NCBI RefSeq assembly: GCF_022811525.1 | Contig: NZ_CP063982.1 | Location: forward strand, 372,001 to 436,000 | Reading direction: 5' to 3' | Length of the DNA: 64,000 nt | Origin: Orrella daihaiensis | GTDB taxonomy: Bacteria; Pseudomonadota; Gammaproteobacteria; Burkholderiales; Burkholderiaceae_B | Shown: positions 49,102 through 58,367 of the stretch, in pieces | Position numbering within the stretch: the first letter of the stretch is position 1 | Layout of the letters: every line of letters begins with the position of its first letter | The notes under the pieces: model-generated | The model's database searches: none | Told to the model about the DNA's origin: nothing | What the model saw: only the letters and a program-made list of their open reading frames with translations | Position numbers and translations under genes: made by a program

Positions 49102-51327
49102 ATGCAGATAAACCATTCAGATCCTCAATCAAAGGTTCAGAGCGCAACGATTTTTAAGTTGACTCGCCGCCAGTTTCTGGCCGGTTCTGCCGGCGCATTA
49201 GCCCTTGGCGCCAGTTTCCCGGCTTTAGCGCAGGCTGGCGCACAAGAGACGGTCAAGCCCGGCTCGCGCGTGCAGGCCTATTTGCTGATACGTCCGGACA
49301 ACACCGTGTTTTTACAGAGTCCATTCGTTGAAGGCGGCCAGGGTGTCAACACTGCCATGGCGCAAATCATTGGCGAAGAACTTGATATGGCGCCAGCACA
49401 GTTCACGGTGCAGTGTGCGCCACCAGGGCCAGACTATTTGGTGGTTGGTGGCAGACGATTTACTGGTGGCAGTCGATCGGTTCGCTCGAGCTACGACGCC
49501 ATGCGCCAGTTGGGTGCGAGCGCTCGAATGATGCTCATGCAGGCCGCTGCCAAGCAGTGGGGGGTTGCTGTTGACACCTTGACGACCGAACCGGGTGTGG
49601 TGGTGCATGTGGCAAGCAACCGCAAGCTAGCCTATGGAGAACTCGCACAAGCCGCCTTTGATCTGCCGTTGCCCACCGATGCACCACTGCGCAGCGAACA
49701 GTCGTTTCGCTGGATTGGTAAGCCGGTGCCAAGAATTGATGTGCGTGACAAGAGCACGGGTCGCGCCCAGTACACGATTGATCTGACAGTGCCCGACATG
49801 GTGCTGGCTGCGGTTCAACACGCACCGCGACTAGGGCTTGAGCCTGGAGATATCGCCAATGAGTCGCCAGTGCGCCAAATGCCAGGTGTCATCAGCATCA
49901 ATCGGCTGCCTGGTGCGGTGGCGGTGGTGGCTGATCAGTGGTGGCGTGCAAACAAAGCAGCACAGGCTTTGCAAGTTACTTGGCAAACCCCGGCTGAACC
50001 GAAAGCACGCAGGATGCCGGCTGATTTCTCATCACAGGCGTTTGCTCGACAGTTACGTGATGCTGCCGGCCCTGGCATGGTGGCGCAATCCGTTGGTGAT
50101 GTTGCCAAGGGCTTGCAGGCAGGTCGGGTGGTGGAGGCTATTTACGAGGCACCGTTCTTGGCCCACGGGCAGCTTGAACCGCCATCGAGTATCGCCCGGT
50201 TTAATGCCGATGGCACATTGGATGTGTGGGCACCGAACCAGATTCCGGATGGCTTTAGAAATATTGCAGCCAAGGCTGCAGGCCTACCCGCCGAGAAGGT
50301 CATGGTGCACTCGCCACCGCTTGGTGGTTTCTTTGGTCGGCAGTTTTTGTATGAGGCGGCATTGCCCTTGCCTCAGGCCGTCATCTTGGCCAAGGAACTC
50401 AAGCGCCCGGTTAAGGTTATCTGGAGTCGCGAACAGGAGTTTCTGCGCGACGCATTGCGTCCTTACTCGCTTGCGCGTTTCAAGGCGGCCATCGATGAGG
50501 CGGGCAAGGTGGTTGCCATGGATATCGAAGCCGTGGGTGAGGGTCCGATGGGTCGCGTGTTTGGTCGCAAGCCCGATGCGGCTGACCGTTCAGTGGTTGA
50601 GGGGCTTAACGATAGGCCGTACGCTATCCCGAATGTTCGGGTTTCGCATGTGCCCGTCGACATGCCGCCGGTCATTGGCTTCTGGCGAGCAGTGGGCCAT
50701 TCCATGAATGAGTACTTCTATGAAACATTTCTGGATGAAGTGGCGCAGGCTGGTCAACAAGACCCGTATGCGTTACGTTTGGCGTTGCTGGCAGACAAGC
50801 CTCGCCACAAGCACCTGCTCACCGAGCTTGTGAATATGGCGGGCGGCTGGCAGCGTGGCCCGTTTGATGCGTCAGACGGTACGCGTCGTGCGCGAGGCCT
50901 TGCCATGGCGTCGGCCTTTGGCAGCGAGGTGGCTGCCATGGCAGAGGTGAGCATCGACCAGGGTGCGGTCGTTGTCCACGATGTCTGGGTGGCCATTGAT
51001 CCTGGCAAGGTGGTCAACCCGGCGGTGATCAAGCAACAGGTGCAATCGGCTGTTGCACTTGGGTTGTCTGAGACCTTGGTTGAATCGTATGTCTATGAAA
51101 ACGGCGAGCCCCAAGCGCTCAATTTTGATCGGTACGCGATTTTGCGGCCAAGCCAGATGCCTAATGTGCACGTACAGATTATCGAAAGTGGAGCTGAGAT
51201 GGGTGGCATTGGCGAGCCAGGTTTGCCTGCTGTGCCGCCAGCGGTCGCCAATGCGGTTGCAACACTGACCGGTCAGCGGCCACGCAGCTTGCCGCTCTCG
51301 CAGTACAAGTTCGAGCCGCTGGCCTAG
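49102..51327 (+). CDS. Molybdopterin-binding subunit of aldehyde/isoquinoline oxidoreductase type (IorB-like)
   Basis: A 741-residue subunit with a twin-arginine-type export signal (FKLTRRQFLAGSAGALALGA) and the two-domain Ald-Xan dehydrogenase fold. Stretches include FVEGGQGVNTAMAQIIGEEL, YEAPFLAHGQLEPPSSIARF, LGGFFGRQFLYEAALPLPQA and GEMGGIGEPGLPAVPPAVAN-like C-terminal residues with the conserved Glu in GxGEP. Substrate could be a heterocycle or aldehyde. The Tat signal suggests the complex is exported, so the ferredoxin subunit is probably carried across with it. It ends before a long palindrome. Confidence 0.93.
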   Translation: MQINHSDPQSKVQSATIFKLTRRQFLAGSAGALALGASFPALAQAGAQETVKPGSRVQAYLLIRPDNTVFLQSPFVEGGQGVNTAMAQIIGEELDMAPAQFTVQCAPPGPDYLVVGGRRFTGGSRSVRSSYDAMRQLGASARMMLMQAAAKQWGVAVDTLTTEPGVVVHVASNRKLAYGELAQAAFDLPLPTDAPLRSEQSFRWIGKPVPRIDVRDKSTGRAQYTIDLTVPDMVLAAVQHAPRLGLEPGDIANESPVRQMPGVISINRLPGAVAVVADQWWRANKAAQALQVTWQTPAEPKARRMPADFSSQAFARQLRDAAGPGMVAQSVGDVAKGLQAGRVVEAIYEAPFLAHGQLEPPSSIARFNADGTLDVWAPNQIPDGFRNIAAKAAGLPAEKVMVHSPPLGGFFGRQFLYEAALPLPQAVILAKELKRPVKVIWSREQEFLRDALRPYSLARFKAAIDEAGKVVAMDIEAVGEGPMGRVFGRKPDAADRSVVEGLNDRPYAIPNVRVSHVPVDMPPVIGFWRAVGHSMNEYFYETFLDEVAQAGQQDPYALRLALLADKPRHKHLLTELVNMAGGWQRGPFDASDGTRRARGLAMASAFGSEVAAMAEVSIDQGAVVVHDVWVAIDPGKVVNPAVIKQQVQSAVALGLSETLVESYVYENGEPQALNFDRYAILRPSQMPNVHVQIIESGAEMGGIGEPGLPAVPPAVANAVATLTGQRPRSLPLSQYKFEPLA

Positions 51328-51351
51328 AGGTTTAAAGCCCTGCGGTCATGA

Positions 51352-51385
51352 CCAGAGGGGCTCACCGCACGGTGAGCCCCTCTGG
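51352..51385. terminator. Long palindrome between convergent genes (bidirectional terminator)
   Basis: A perfect 16-bp inverted repeat (51352-51367 with 51370-51385) around two central bases. Neither side has a long T run, but it lies between the convergent IorB and DsbB genes and can fold in either transcript. Probable shared terminator. Confidence 0.75.
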
Positions 51386-51421
51386 CTTGGAGATTTAAAT
51401 TGGGCCGCAGATGCTTTGGCC

Positions 51422-51988
51422 TTATCTAAAGAAAATATATCCTTGAGGGTCGCCTGAGCACACCGCGAAACCACAAACCAGGATATTGGAAGCCAGGTTT
51501 GCGATACCGAGAATTAACAGCAGGCTACCAAGCAGGGAAGCCAGCCAGGTGGCACCGTGCAGTGACTGGCCACTCAAACGGTTACGGTCGACCACCAGCA
51601 TGATGGCAGCAAAGATGATCGTGGCCATGAAAGCGATAAAGCCCCAGGTATACATGTGGTAGCCAAACACAGCGGATCCAAAGCCAGGATCGCCCGGGGT
51701 GATATGCAGCAGGATCTGCCGTAACGAGGCACCAGCGCCGACGATAGCCGAAAGGATGATCATGGCGTAGTGGATGGCTGAGGCGCCAAATCGCACGTTC
51801 AAGAAAAACCCAAACCCTACCAGCATGAGTCCAATGCGTTGCAGCATGCAAAGCGGGCAGGGGATCTCCCCCAAAATCAACTGGTAGTAAAAAGCAACCA
51901 GCAGGGAAACGCAGATCCCGGCTAACGCCAATGAGTTCAGAACGTGGGATGGATAGCCGCTAATGGTGACGTGTGAGGAATTTGCCAT
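51422..51988 (-). CDS. dsbB: Disulfide bond formation protein DsbB
   Basis: A 188-residue four-helix inner-membrane protein. The quinone-side pair is CPLC at residues 44-47 in the motif GEIPCPLCMLQRIGL, as in DsbB. A second pair, CGFAVC, sits near the C-terminus (ILVCGFAVCSGDPQGYIFF) rather than in the usual long periplasmic loop, a layout closer to DsbB-like (DsbI) proteins. It oxidises DsbA and passes electrons to quinone. It follows the small DUF5993-like gene by 10 bases. Confidence 0.9.
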   Translation of the reverse strand: MANSSHVTISGYPSHVLNSLALAGICVSLLVAFYYQLILGEIPCPLCMLQRIGLMLVGFGFFLNVRFGASAIHYAMIILSAIVGAGASLRQILLHITPGDPGFGSAVFGYHMYTWGFIAFMATIIFAAIMLVVDRNRLSGQSLHGATWLASLLGSLLLILGIANLASNILVCGFAVCSGDPQGYIFFR

Positions 51989-51998
51989 GGCTTGTGCC

Positions 51999-52157
51999 TC
52001 ATAAGCTGATGTTTAGCGTGTCGTCCATGTGGTACGACATCGCCCCGAGCATCGCCAGAATGGCTAAACCCCAGGAAACGATAGCAATCGTGCGCGAGCC
52101 GCGCATTGCCATCCAGACTCCAAACACGGTAAACAGAATCGAAGGCATGATGATCAT
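51999..52157 (-). CDS. DUF5993-like small membrane protein
   Basis: A 52-residue protein (MIIMPSILFTVFGVWMAMRG then SRTIAIVSWGLAILAMLGAM and YHMDDTLNISL) with two hydrophobic segments. It resembles DUF5993, a small family that I recall next to DsbB-type genes. It lies 10 bases before dsbB on the same strand. The role is unknown; a helper of the DsbB-like protein is likely from context. Confidence 0.75.
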   Translation of the reverse strand: MIIMPSILFTVFGVWMAMRGSRTIAIVSWGLAILAMLGAMSYHMDDTLNISL

Positions 52158-52444
52158 TACAGCTGTCTCCTTGGCCTTGTGTGCCTTGGTTCACGTAACA
52201 TGCCTGAGTGTCACCCATGAGCATGACATGCGTCAATTTTTTGTAGCATGAATAAACGAGTCTTTAGTCAGTTGTTGGCTCAAAAGAACGAATGGATGGG
52301 TCTGATACGCCATGCAAAGCAATTGTCGCCAGACAAAAATCCGTTTCGTTTCGAATCACCCTACAGATTGCTGGCACATAGGCGCGCGCCGTGTCTACAC
52401 TGACGCGGTTGCAATTAATCGTCACAGCAGGAGGTGACAGCCAT

Positions 52445-53815
52445 ATGAACAGGCCAGCGCGCAAAGAGGCTATTCGAATTGGGGCTGGTTCAGCCTGGTG
52501 GGGTGATCGGATAGAGCCTGCTGCACTGAACGCAGAAAAGGGTGACTTGGATTATTTGTGTTTCGAAACCATGGCTGAAGCGACGGTCTCGGCTGCGCAG
52601 GTCAGGGCGCGGCGTGATCCATTGTTTGCAGGCTATGACACCTATCTCGAGGATCGGATGCGCGCGGTGTTGCCACACTGTATTGCGCGAGGTACGCGCA
52701 TTGTTTCCAATCAAGGATGGATCAATCCCGAGGGAGCAGCCAAGCGCACGGTAGAGTTGCTCGCAGAAATGGGCCACCATGGTGTGAAAGTGGCTGCGGT
52801 CACCGGAAGCTTAATCACTGAGCGCGTACTGGAACTCACTGACAACATACTAGAGAACGGGCTGCCCACCAGCTCGTTGGCCTCGAGCATGGTCTCAGCA
52901 GAAGTCTATATGGGCGCAGAGCCCATTGTTCAAGCCTTGCGCGAAGGAGCGCAAATCGTATTCACTGGTCGCGTGGCAGACCCGTCGATATTTGTGGCGC
53001 CGATGATGTATGAGTTTGGCTGGGATGCACTTGACCATGAAAAGGTGGGGGCGGGCAGTGCAATCGGGCATCTGCTTGAGTGTGGCGCGCAAGTCACGGG
53101 CGGGTACTTTGCCGACCCTGGGTTTAAAGACGTGCCCGAACCTTGGAATTTTGGATTTCCGATTGCTCAAGTGTCACCGGATGGAAGTGCGGTTCTGTCC
53201 AAGGTGGAGGGCACCGGCGGTGCGATTACCTTGCAAACCGTTAAGGAGCAGATGTTGTATGAGGTCCACGATCCAGCAAACTACATCACACCAGATGTGG
53301 TGGTGGACTTCACGCAGGCCAAGCTTGAGCAGATGGGTCAAGATCAGGTCAAAATCAGCGGGTTGACTGGCAAGCCACGCACCCCGACACTTAAAGTATC
53401 GATTGGCTGTGTCGAGGGATTTATTGGCGAAGACATGTTTTTTTATGCAGGTCCTGGCGCATTGCGGCGAGCCAAACTTGCAAAGCAAATTCTTCAGGAG
53501 CGTTTCAAGATTGTGAATTTGCAGGCCGAGGAGATACGGATTGATTTTTTGGGGGTCAATGCGATTCACGGCGAGGCTACACCGGAAGATGTTCCAGAGC
53601 CATATGAGTTGGCAGTCAGGGTGGCGGCCAGAACAGCCTCTCGGGCCGAGGCGTTAAAGGTCGGTCGTGAGGTCGATGGCATGGCGGTATCAGGTGTGTC
53701 GCATACCGGCAAGCGAGTACCACATCAAGATCGTGTGCGAGAAATCATCGGTGTATGGTCGTCGCTCGTGCCTCGCGAGCAAATCGAGCCTGCAATCATT
53801 TATCTGGAGAGTTGA
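52445..53815 (+). CDS. AtuA-family (DUF1446) protein
   Basis: A 456-residue protein of the acyclic-terpene-utilisation AtuA/DUF1446 family (IRIGAGSAWWGDRIEPAAL, YLCFETMAEATVSAAQ, TRIVSNQGWINPEGAAKRTV, GRVADPSIFVAPMMYEFGWD). AtuA takes part in citronellol/leucine catabolism in pseudomonads, but its reaction is not defined and many relatives are outside that pathway. No other atu genes are in the window. The start at 52445 has an AGGAGGTGA ribosome site seven bases upstream. The next gene, its usual fused C-terminal domain, overlaps by one base. Confidence 0.9.
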   Translation: MNRPARKEAIRIGAGSAWWGDRIEPAALNAEKGDLDYLCFETMAEATVSAAQVRARRDPLFAGYDTYLEDRMRAVLPHCIARGTRIVSNQGWINPEGAAKRTVELLAEMGHHGVKVAAVTGSLITERVLELTDNILENGLPTSSLASSMVSAEVYMGAEPIVQALREGAQIVFTGRVADPSIFVAPMMYEFGWDALDHEKVGAGSAIGHLLECGAQVTGGYFADPGFKDVPEPWNFGFPIAQVSPDGSAVLSKVEGTGGAITLQTVKEQMLYEVHDPANYITPDVVVDFTQAKLEQMGQDQVKISGLTGKPRTPTLKVSIGCVEGFIGEDMFFYAGPGALRRAKLAKQILQERFKIVNLQAEEIRIDFLGVNAIHGEATPEDVPEPYELAVRVAARTASRAEALKVGREVDGMAVSGVSHTGKRVPHQDRVREIIGVWSSLVPREQIEPAIIYLES

Positions 53816-54162
53816 TGATGCCAGTTCAGTTGCAACACATCGCACATGCACGCTCAGGTGACAAGGGCAATACCGTGAATATTTCCGTGTTTGCGTACGA
53901 GCCTGAGTTTTACCAGTTGTTGAAAGAGCAGCTAACTGCGGAGCGGTTCAATGCACACTATCGCGGCGCCATCAAAGGTGACGTGCAGCGGTATGAAGTT
54001 GACAATATTCAAGCGCTGAATTTTGTAGCGCATGGTGCCTTGGGTGGTGGGGTGTCGCGCAGCCTTTCACTAGATAATTACGGCAAGGCACTATCAGCGG
54101 CTATTCTGGGTATTGAGATTGATGTGCCAGAGGAACTGTTGGGCAAGTTGCGGGGTTTTTGA
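53815..54162 (+). CDS. AtuA-like C-terminal ferredoxin-fold domain protein
   Basis: A 115-residue protein matching the C-terminal domain found fused to AtuA in other bacteria (QLQHIAHARSGDKGNTVNIS, LNFVAHGALGGGVSRSLSLD, GKALSAAILGIEI). The ATG overlaps the AtuA stop by one base, so translation is coupled. The split gene pair is a normal variant of the family. ATG 53818 is an alternative start. Confidence 0.88.
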   Translation: MMPVQLQHIAHARSGDKGNTVNISVFAYEPEFYQLLKEQLTAERFNAHYRGAIKGDVQRYEVDNIQALNFVAHGALGGGVSRSLSLDNYGKALSAAILGIEIDVPEELLGKLRGF

Positions 54163-54375
54163 GCTCAGTTGATTGGCCGCCCGAGCCAGGAGGCTAGACT
54201 CGGGGACAAGGACATCAACCGGTACACACCGTATCGGGAAGTCCGTCGAATCCTACTGGCACGTTCTCCGGCGCAATTGAGCGTCAAGAGGGTCGAGTTG
54301 GGTGCGCTTGCACGTCAACCGACTGCGGATAAATCCTACGCGCAGATATGCGCAACTTTTTAGGAACAGAAAAGT

Positions 54376-54609
54376 ATGAACAAGTGTGGGGTTTTAGTGT
54401 TCGCCGCTCTGGCAACTGGTTGCACCGTGTCTGGGCCCGATCCGATCATGGGATTGCAGTTGCCTAACCCTGCGTCGGTGTATTGCATCGAGCGTGGTGG
54501 CTCGATTGATATTCAAGAAAGCCCAAAGGGTGACGTCACTACATGTGTGTTGTCCAATGGCACCCGAGTTGATGAATGGGAGTTTTACCGCCAGAACCAC
54601 CCGCAGTGA
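54376..54609 (+). CDS. DUF333 lipoprotein
   Basis: A 77-residue protein with a short lipoprotein signal (VLVFAALATGC, lipobox ATGC). The mature part has the DUF333 pattern: NPASVYCIERGGSIDI, TTCVLSNGTRVDEWEFYR with two Cys. Family members are small outer-membrane lipoproteins near hemolysin-like genes; role unknown. The 213 bases upstream hold no gene I trust. Confidence 0.8.
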   Translation: MNKCGVLVFAALATGCTVSGPDPIMGLQLPNPASVYCIERGGSIDIQESPKGDVTTCVLSNGTRVDEWEFYRQNHPQ

Positions 54610-54624
54610 ACGGGCCGCTGAAAA

Positions 54625-55266
54625 CTAGTCCATGTTGCCGCTGTAGATGAACTTGGGCATGCCCCACTTAAAGCGAATCGCTAAAAGCCGCAAGGTTAGC
54701 CCGATCGTCATGGCGATTGCCATGCCGAGGTCGTGGTTGATGTCAAAGGTTTCGCTGCCCACGTACAGCACGCCGGTGACAATGGATACTGTAGCGTAGA
54801 GCTCGGCGCGAAACAGCAGCGGGATGCTGTTGCACAACAAGTCCCGCAAGACGCCACCGACACATCCAGTGATCATGCCCGAGCCAATGACGATCAGAAA
54901 TGGCAATTCCAATGCCAGGGCTATGTTGCAGCCGATCACCGTGAATACGACCAATCCAATGGCGTCAAGCAACAGGAATATGTTGCGGAGTTTGTGCATG
55001 TAACGGGCCACGGCAATCGTAAACAGCGCTGCGCCGCCCGTCAGCAGCAGGTAGTGGGGGTTCTGTACCCAAGTTAGCGGATAGTTACCCAACAAGACAT
55101 CACGCATTGACCCACCGCCGAGGGCTGTGACGCAGCCCAGTAGCATCACACCGAGCCAATCCATTTGGCGTTGACCCGCAACGAGCGCTGCAGTCATGGC
55201 TTCGGCCACGATGGCGATCAGATAGAGGGTATGTAACAGTGTGGTGGTGTCGTAGGAGACGGTCAT
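54625..55266 (-). CDS. TRIC-type (UPF0126/YicG) membrane protein
   Basis: A 213-residue membrane protein with about seven hydrophobic segments and the internal repeat of the TRIC channel family: GGGSMRDVLLGNYPLTWVQN in the first half and GCVGGVLRDLLCNSIPLL in the second. TRIC proteins are trimeric monovalent-cation channels. The start is ATG 55266; 16 further in-frame residues upstream are less likely. It converges with the DUF333 gene. Confidence 0.88.
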   Translation of the reverse strand: MTVSYDTTTLLHTLYLIAIVAEAMTAALVAGQRQMDWLGVMLLGCVTALGGGSMRDVLLGNYPLTWVQNPHYLLLTGGAALFTIAVARYMHKLRNIFLLLDAIGLVVFTVIGCNIALALELPFLIVIGSGMITGCVGGVLRDLLCNSIPLLFRAELYATVSIVTGVLYVGSETFDINHDLGMAIAMTIGLTLRLLAIRFKWGMPKFIYSGNMD

Positions 55267-55393
55267 GGATAGGCTGGTGGCTAGGCTGCAATCAACGCAA
55301 TAGGATCGCGTCAACTATAACTGCTTCAGAGCATCTCCCGGTAGGACGTCGCAAAGATTTTTAAGGAGCTAGGTGCTTTCTGGTATGCCAAGA

Positions 55394-56293
55394 TTAAACA
55401 AGGTCTTGAAGTTCGACATGCAGTGTTTCAATGTCACGCAGTCGGGCACGCGAACCCTCTCCAAGAGTTGCGGCGACTTGGCCCAATAAAAAGTTAATGA
55501 CACTCATGGGTGCGCTGTAACTATCGAAGAGTCCACGACTCTGACACTTGCAGACGATTACAAGGTCTGATGGTTCGGCTAAGGCTAGACCACTCGAATC
55601 GGTGATCAACAGTAAAGGGATTTTTCTTTGGCGAATTATCTGTAACGTTTTGGGTAACAATGCCACCCGTCGCCGAAATGCAACGACGACGGCCAAATCC
55701 GCCGTACTGAGCTCGCAAAGTTCTGCTGTCATCGAGTCGTTTGATGGAGTTGGTGTGGAGACCCCGCTTCGAAGCAGCCCGAGTTGCACTGCCATGTAAT
55801 TCGCCAGAAAAGCGCTGTTGCGAAACCCAATGAGGGCTACGCGACTGGCTTGGGCAAGAAGATGGATGCTGTCGTTTAGTGCGACCTCAGTCTGGGCGTT
55901 CCAGGTCTGTTCAAGATTCGTCTGTTCTAGCCTAAATTGCTGCGCAAGTCTTCCTTTCAGTGATGTCTCGGTTGGTTCCAGCTCGTTTTCCAGATACAGA
56001 GGTGAGCCCCAGTCTTGAGCGGCTCGAGCTTGTTGCCTTGCAGCCGTGAATGAAACGTAACCGAGGCGCTGGATAAGCCGTGTCACGGCTGCCTTGGACG
56101 TCTCGGCTAAGTCGGCTATTTCACCGGCAGTGTGACTGACCAGCGTCCCGGGCGAGTTCAGCAAGAACTCAGCGATGCGTTGTTCGCTGCTTGGCAGTTG
56201 CGCCCAATGACTTTGAATTCGAGCCACTAGTGTGGGTGCAGTCTGTCGCGTCTTTTTTTGCGGGGGCTTGGTATCGGCCGGTGAGCGTGGCAT
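55394..56293 (-). CDS. MurR/RpiR-family transcriptional regulator
   Basis: A 299-residue regulator with an N-terminal helix-turn-helix (RIAEFLLNSPGTLVSHTAGE, IADLAETSKAAVTRLIQRLG) and a C-terminal SIS sugar-phosphate-binding-like domain (IALIGFRNSAFLANYMAVQL, TADLAVVVAFRRRVALLPKT). It is divergent from TRAP system 2 across 179 bases, so it probably controls that operon in response to a metabolite. The ATG at 56293 is used; a longer in-frame upstream extension is unlikely. Confidence 0.92.
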   Translation of the reverse strand: MPRSPADTKPPQKKTRQTAPTLVARIQSHWAQLPSSEQRIAEFLLNSPGTLVSHTAGEIADLAETSKAAVTRLIQRLGYVSFTAARQQARAAQDWGSPLYLENELEPTETSLKGRLAQQFRLEQTNLEQTWNAQTEVALNDSIHLLAQASRVALIGFRNSAFLANYMAVQLGLLRSGVSTPTPSNDSMTAELCELSTADLAVVVAFRRRVALLPKTLQIIRQRKIPLLLITDSSGLALAEPSDLVIVCKCQSRGLFDSYSAPMSVINFLLGQVAATLGEGSRARLRDIETLHVELQDLV

Positions 56294-56472
56294 GAATTTT
56301 GCGTCCGAGAGTCTATCGTCAATAGTGCGATACGAGATAAGCGTAAACCATAACTGAAAAATTAATTTCAAAACAGTAAATTGTTAAAACAAAATAATCA
56401 ATTTGGTGCGTTCCATGCTGTCAGTTGGTGCATAGCGCCCCAAAACGAGCCGGACACAGATGGAGATCGGGA

Positions 56473-57006
56473 ATGGCAGCTAGCCAGGACTTAGTTGGTA
56501 TGTCGAGCACGTTGACCATACTCTCTCAGCGCTTAGGCACTTTGACGGACAAAGTTTGTGTCGGCCTGATGGCCTTATTAGTGGTCGATGTGTGGCTTGG
56601 CGTATTTGCCCGGTACATATGGCCTTTGCCGATTACGTTTATGGAAGAAGCCGCCCGCTACATCATGATATGGGTTGCGTTGTTAGCGGTGTCTAGTTGT
56701 ATTGCGCGCCGCGAACATATCGGCATGCAAATGTTGTTTGTACTATTGCCCGCGCGAGTGCGCCGGTTGATGCTGCTGTTGCTTGACACCCTAGGAATTG
56801 TGTTTTTTTTGTTGTTGTTCTTCTACGGCATTGGCATGGTGGAGCGAGGCGGGCGCATGATGACCATGATTTATGGTCTTACTAAGCAACTGCCATTTGC
56901 CGCCGTACCCGTCTCAGCTGCGTTGGCTGCCATCCAGTTAACCCTGGTGGCATGGCGCGACCAGTTACGCCTATCCAATGACCGCGACTTGGTGGTGTGT
57001 CCATGA
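56473..57006 (+). CDS. TRAP transporter small permease (DctQ-type), system 2
   Basis: A 177-residue membrane protein with four hydrophobic segments (VCVGLMALLVVDVWLGVFAR, YIMIWVALLAVSSC, LLLLDTLGIVFFLLLFFYGI, FAAVPVSAALAAIQLTLVAW) and the family motif ARYIWPLPITFMEEAARYIM. GGAGATCGGGA precedes the ATG at 56473. It overlaps the large permease by an ATGA junction. It is the first gene of the operon, opposite to system 1, where the large permease comes first. Confidence 0.92.
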   Translation: MAASQDLVGMSSTLTILSQRLGTLTDKVCVGLMALLVVDVWLGVFARYIWPLPITFMEEAARYIMIWVALLAVSSCIARREHIGMQMLFVLLPARVRRLMLLLLDTLGIVFFLLLFFYGIGMVERGGRMMTMIYGLTKQLPFAAVPVSAALAAIQLTLVAWRDQLRLSNDRDLVVCP

Positions 57007-58295
57007 TTGCCGTCGGACTGACCTTTTTATTTTTGCTGGTTGCAGGCATGCCGATTGGATACACGCTTGGCTTAGCTGGCATGGTCGGGATGTACACCAT
57101 TGGCGGCGGCGGACGATATTTGGCGATGGCACCGGACCGTTTTTTTGCTGGGTTGGATCTATTCACCTTTTTGGCCATGCCATTTTTTATTTTGGCTGGT
57201 GAAATCATGAATCGCTCGGGAATCACTGACCGGCTGATTGGTTTGGCTGATGCGCTTGTTGGGTACTTACGCGGTGGCATGGCTCATTCGAACATGTTGG
57301 CTTCCGTGATGTTCGCGGGGTTGTCTGGTGCAGCAACGGCTGACGCAGCGGCATTTGGAAATACTTTGGTGCCAGCGATGGTTAAAAAAGGCTATACGCG
57401 CCCATTCGCTTGTGCTGTGACAGCGGCCGGTTCGATTATCGGCCCCACCATTCCACCCTCGAACTTGATGGTGATCTATGGCTCGCTTATGGGTGTATCT
57501 GTCGCTGGATTATTTGCTGCCGGGATCTTGCCAGGACTGCTGATTTGCCTGGTTTGCATGGCAGTGATTGCGGCCTTGGGAAGAAGACTGAGGTTGCCCA
57601 AGGGAACCGAGCGACCGAGCTTACGCATCATCTTGCGGGCATTCAAGGACAGCCTTGCCGCTTTGGTGATGCCAGTCATGATACTTGGAGCGATTTTGGG
57701 TGGTATCGCTACGCCGACCGAGGCTGCCTCGATCGCCGTCTTTTACGCGCTCATCATGGGGGTGTTCGTCTACCGGAAAGTCAGCATGCACGATCTGTAT
57801 GAAATGCTGGTGCGAACTTCGCGTATCACGGGGATTATTTTTCTGATCATTGCTTCGGCGTCGATTGTCGGCTGGTGGATGACTTTTAACCAGATTCCTC
57901 AAGCTTTAGCGAAGGGATTCCTGGCGATTTCAGAGAATCCTGCCGTGGTGATTGCCTTGATTCTGGCGCTCTTGCTCTGCATCGGCATGTTCATGGACAT
58001 CAATGCGTTGCTCATTATTTTGGCGCCCGTCTTGGCGCCCTTGACAGTGGCCATCGGGATGGATCCGATTCATGCTGGGGTAATGATTGTGTTGGCGCTG
58101 AATATATCGCTGATGACTCCGCCAGTAGGGGCGTGTTTGTTCGTGCTGGCATCAGTGACCGGCGAGAAAATTGAGCGCATCGCCAAATCACTTTGGCCAT
58201 TTTTATTGGCGGAGGTTGCGGTGCTCTTTTTGGTGGCCTATTGGCCGGACCTGACGCTTGTCATACCAAGGTGGTTTGACTTGGCGGCTAAATAG
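57003..58295 (+). CDS. TRAP transporter large permease (DctM-type), system 2
   Basis: A 430-residue membrane protein with about twelve segments. Landmarks: FTFLAMPFFILAGEIMNRSG, VTAAGSIIGPTIPPSNLMVI and LNISLMTPPVGACLFVLASV. The ATG overlaps the small-permease stop (ATGA at 57003-57006). A rho-independent terminator follows the stop codon, before the binding-protein gene. Confidence 0.93.
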   Translation: MIAVGLTFLFLLVAGMPIGYTLGLAGMVGMYTIGGGGRYLAMAPDRFFAGLDLFTFLAMPFFILAGEIMNRSGITDRLIGLADALVGYLRGGMAHSNMLASVMFAGLSGAATADAAAFGNTLVPAMVKKGYTRPFACAVTAAGSIIGPTIPPSNLMVIYGSLMGVSVAGLFAAGILPGLLICLVCMAVIAALGRRLRLPKGTERPSLRIILRAFKDSLAALVMPVMILGAILGGIATPTEAASIAVFYALIMGVFVYRKVSMHDLYEMLVRTSRITGIIFLIIASASIVGWWMTFNQIPQALAKGFLAISENPAVVIALILALLLCIGMFMDINALLIILAPVLAPLTVAIGMDPIHAGVMIVLALNISLMTPPVGACLFVLASVTGEKIERIAKSLWPFLLAEVAVLFLVAYWPDLTLVIPRWFDLAAK

Positions 58296-58305
58296 TTCTG
58301 TCGTG

Positions 58306-58341
58306 CAGGCTGGTGGGTGGCTAAGGCCGGCCTGTTTTTTT
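58306..58341 (+). terminator. Intra-operon terminator before the TRAP-2 binding protein
   Basis: CAGGCTGG (58306-58313) pairs with CCGGCCTG (58327-58334) with one G-T wobble, followed directly by seven T. It lies between the large permease and binding-protein genes, so transcription of the binding protein onward may rely on leak-through or a separate promoter in the 27 bases that remain. Confidence 0.8.
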
Positions 58342-58367
58342 AACCTGTTGTTCCCACAGGAGTAATC

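Noticed and set aside
54169..54363. 64-codon open frame upstream of the DUF333 gene
   Set aside because: Basic, no hydrophobic core, no ribosome site, lies in a gap rich in simple open frames; not supported.
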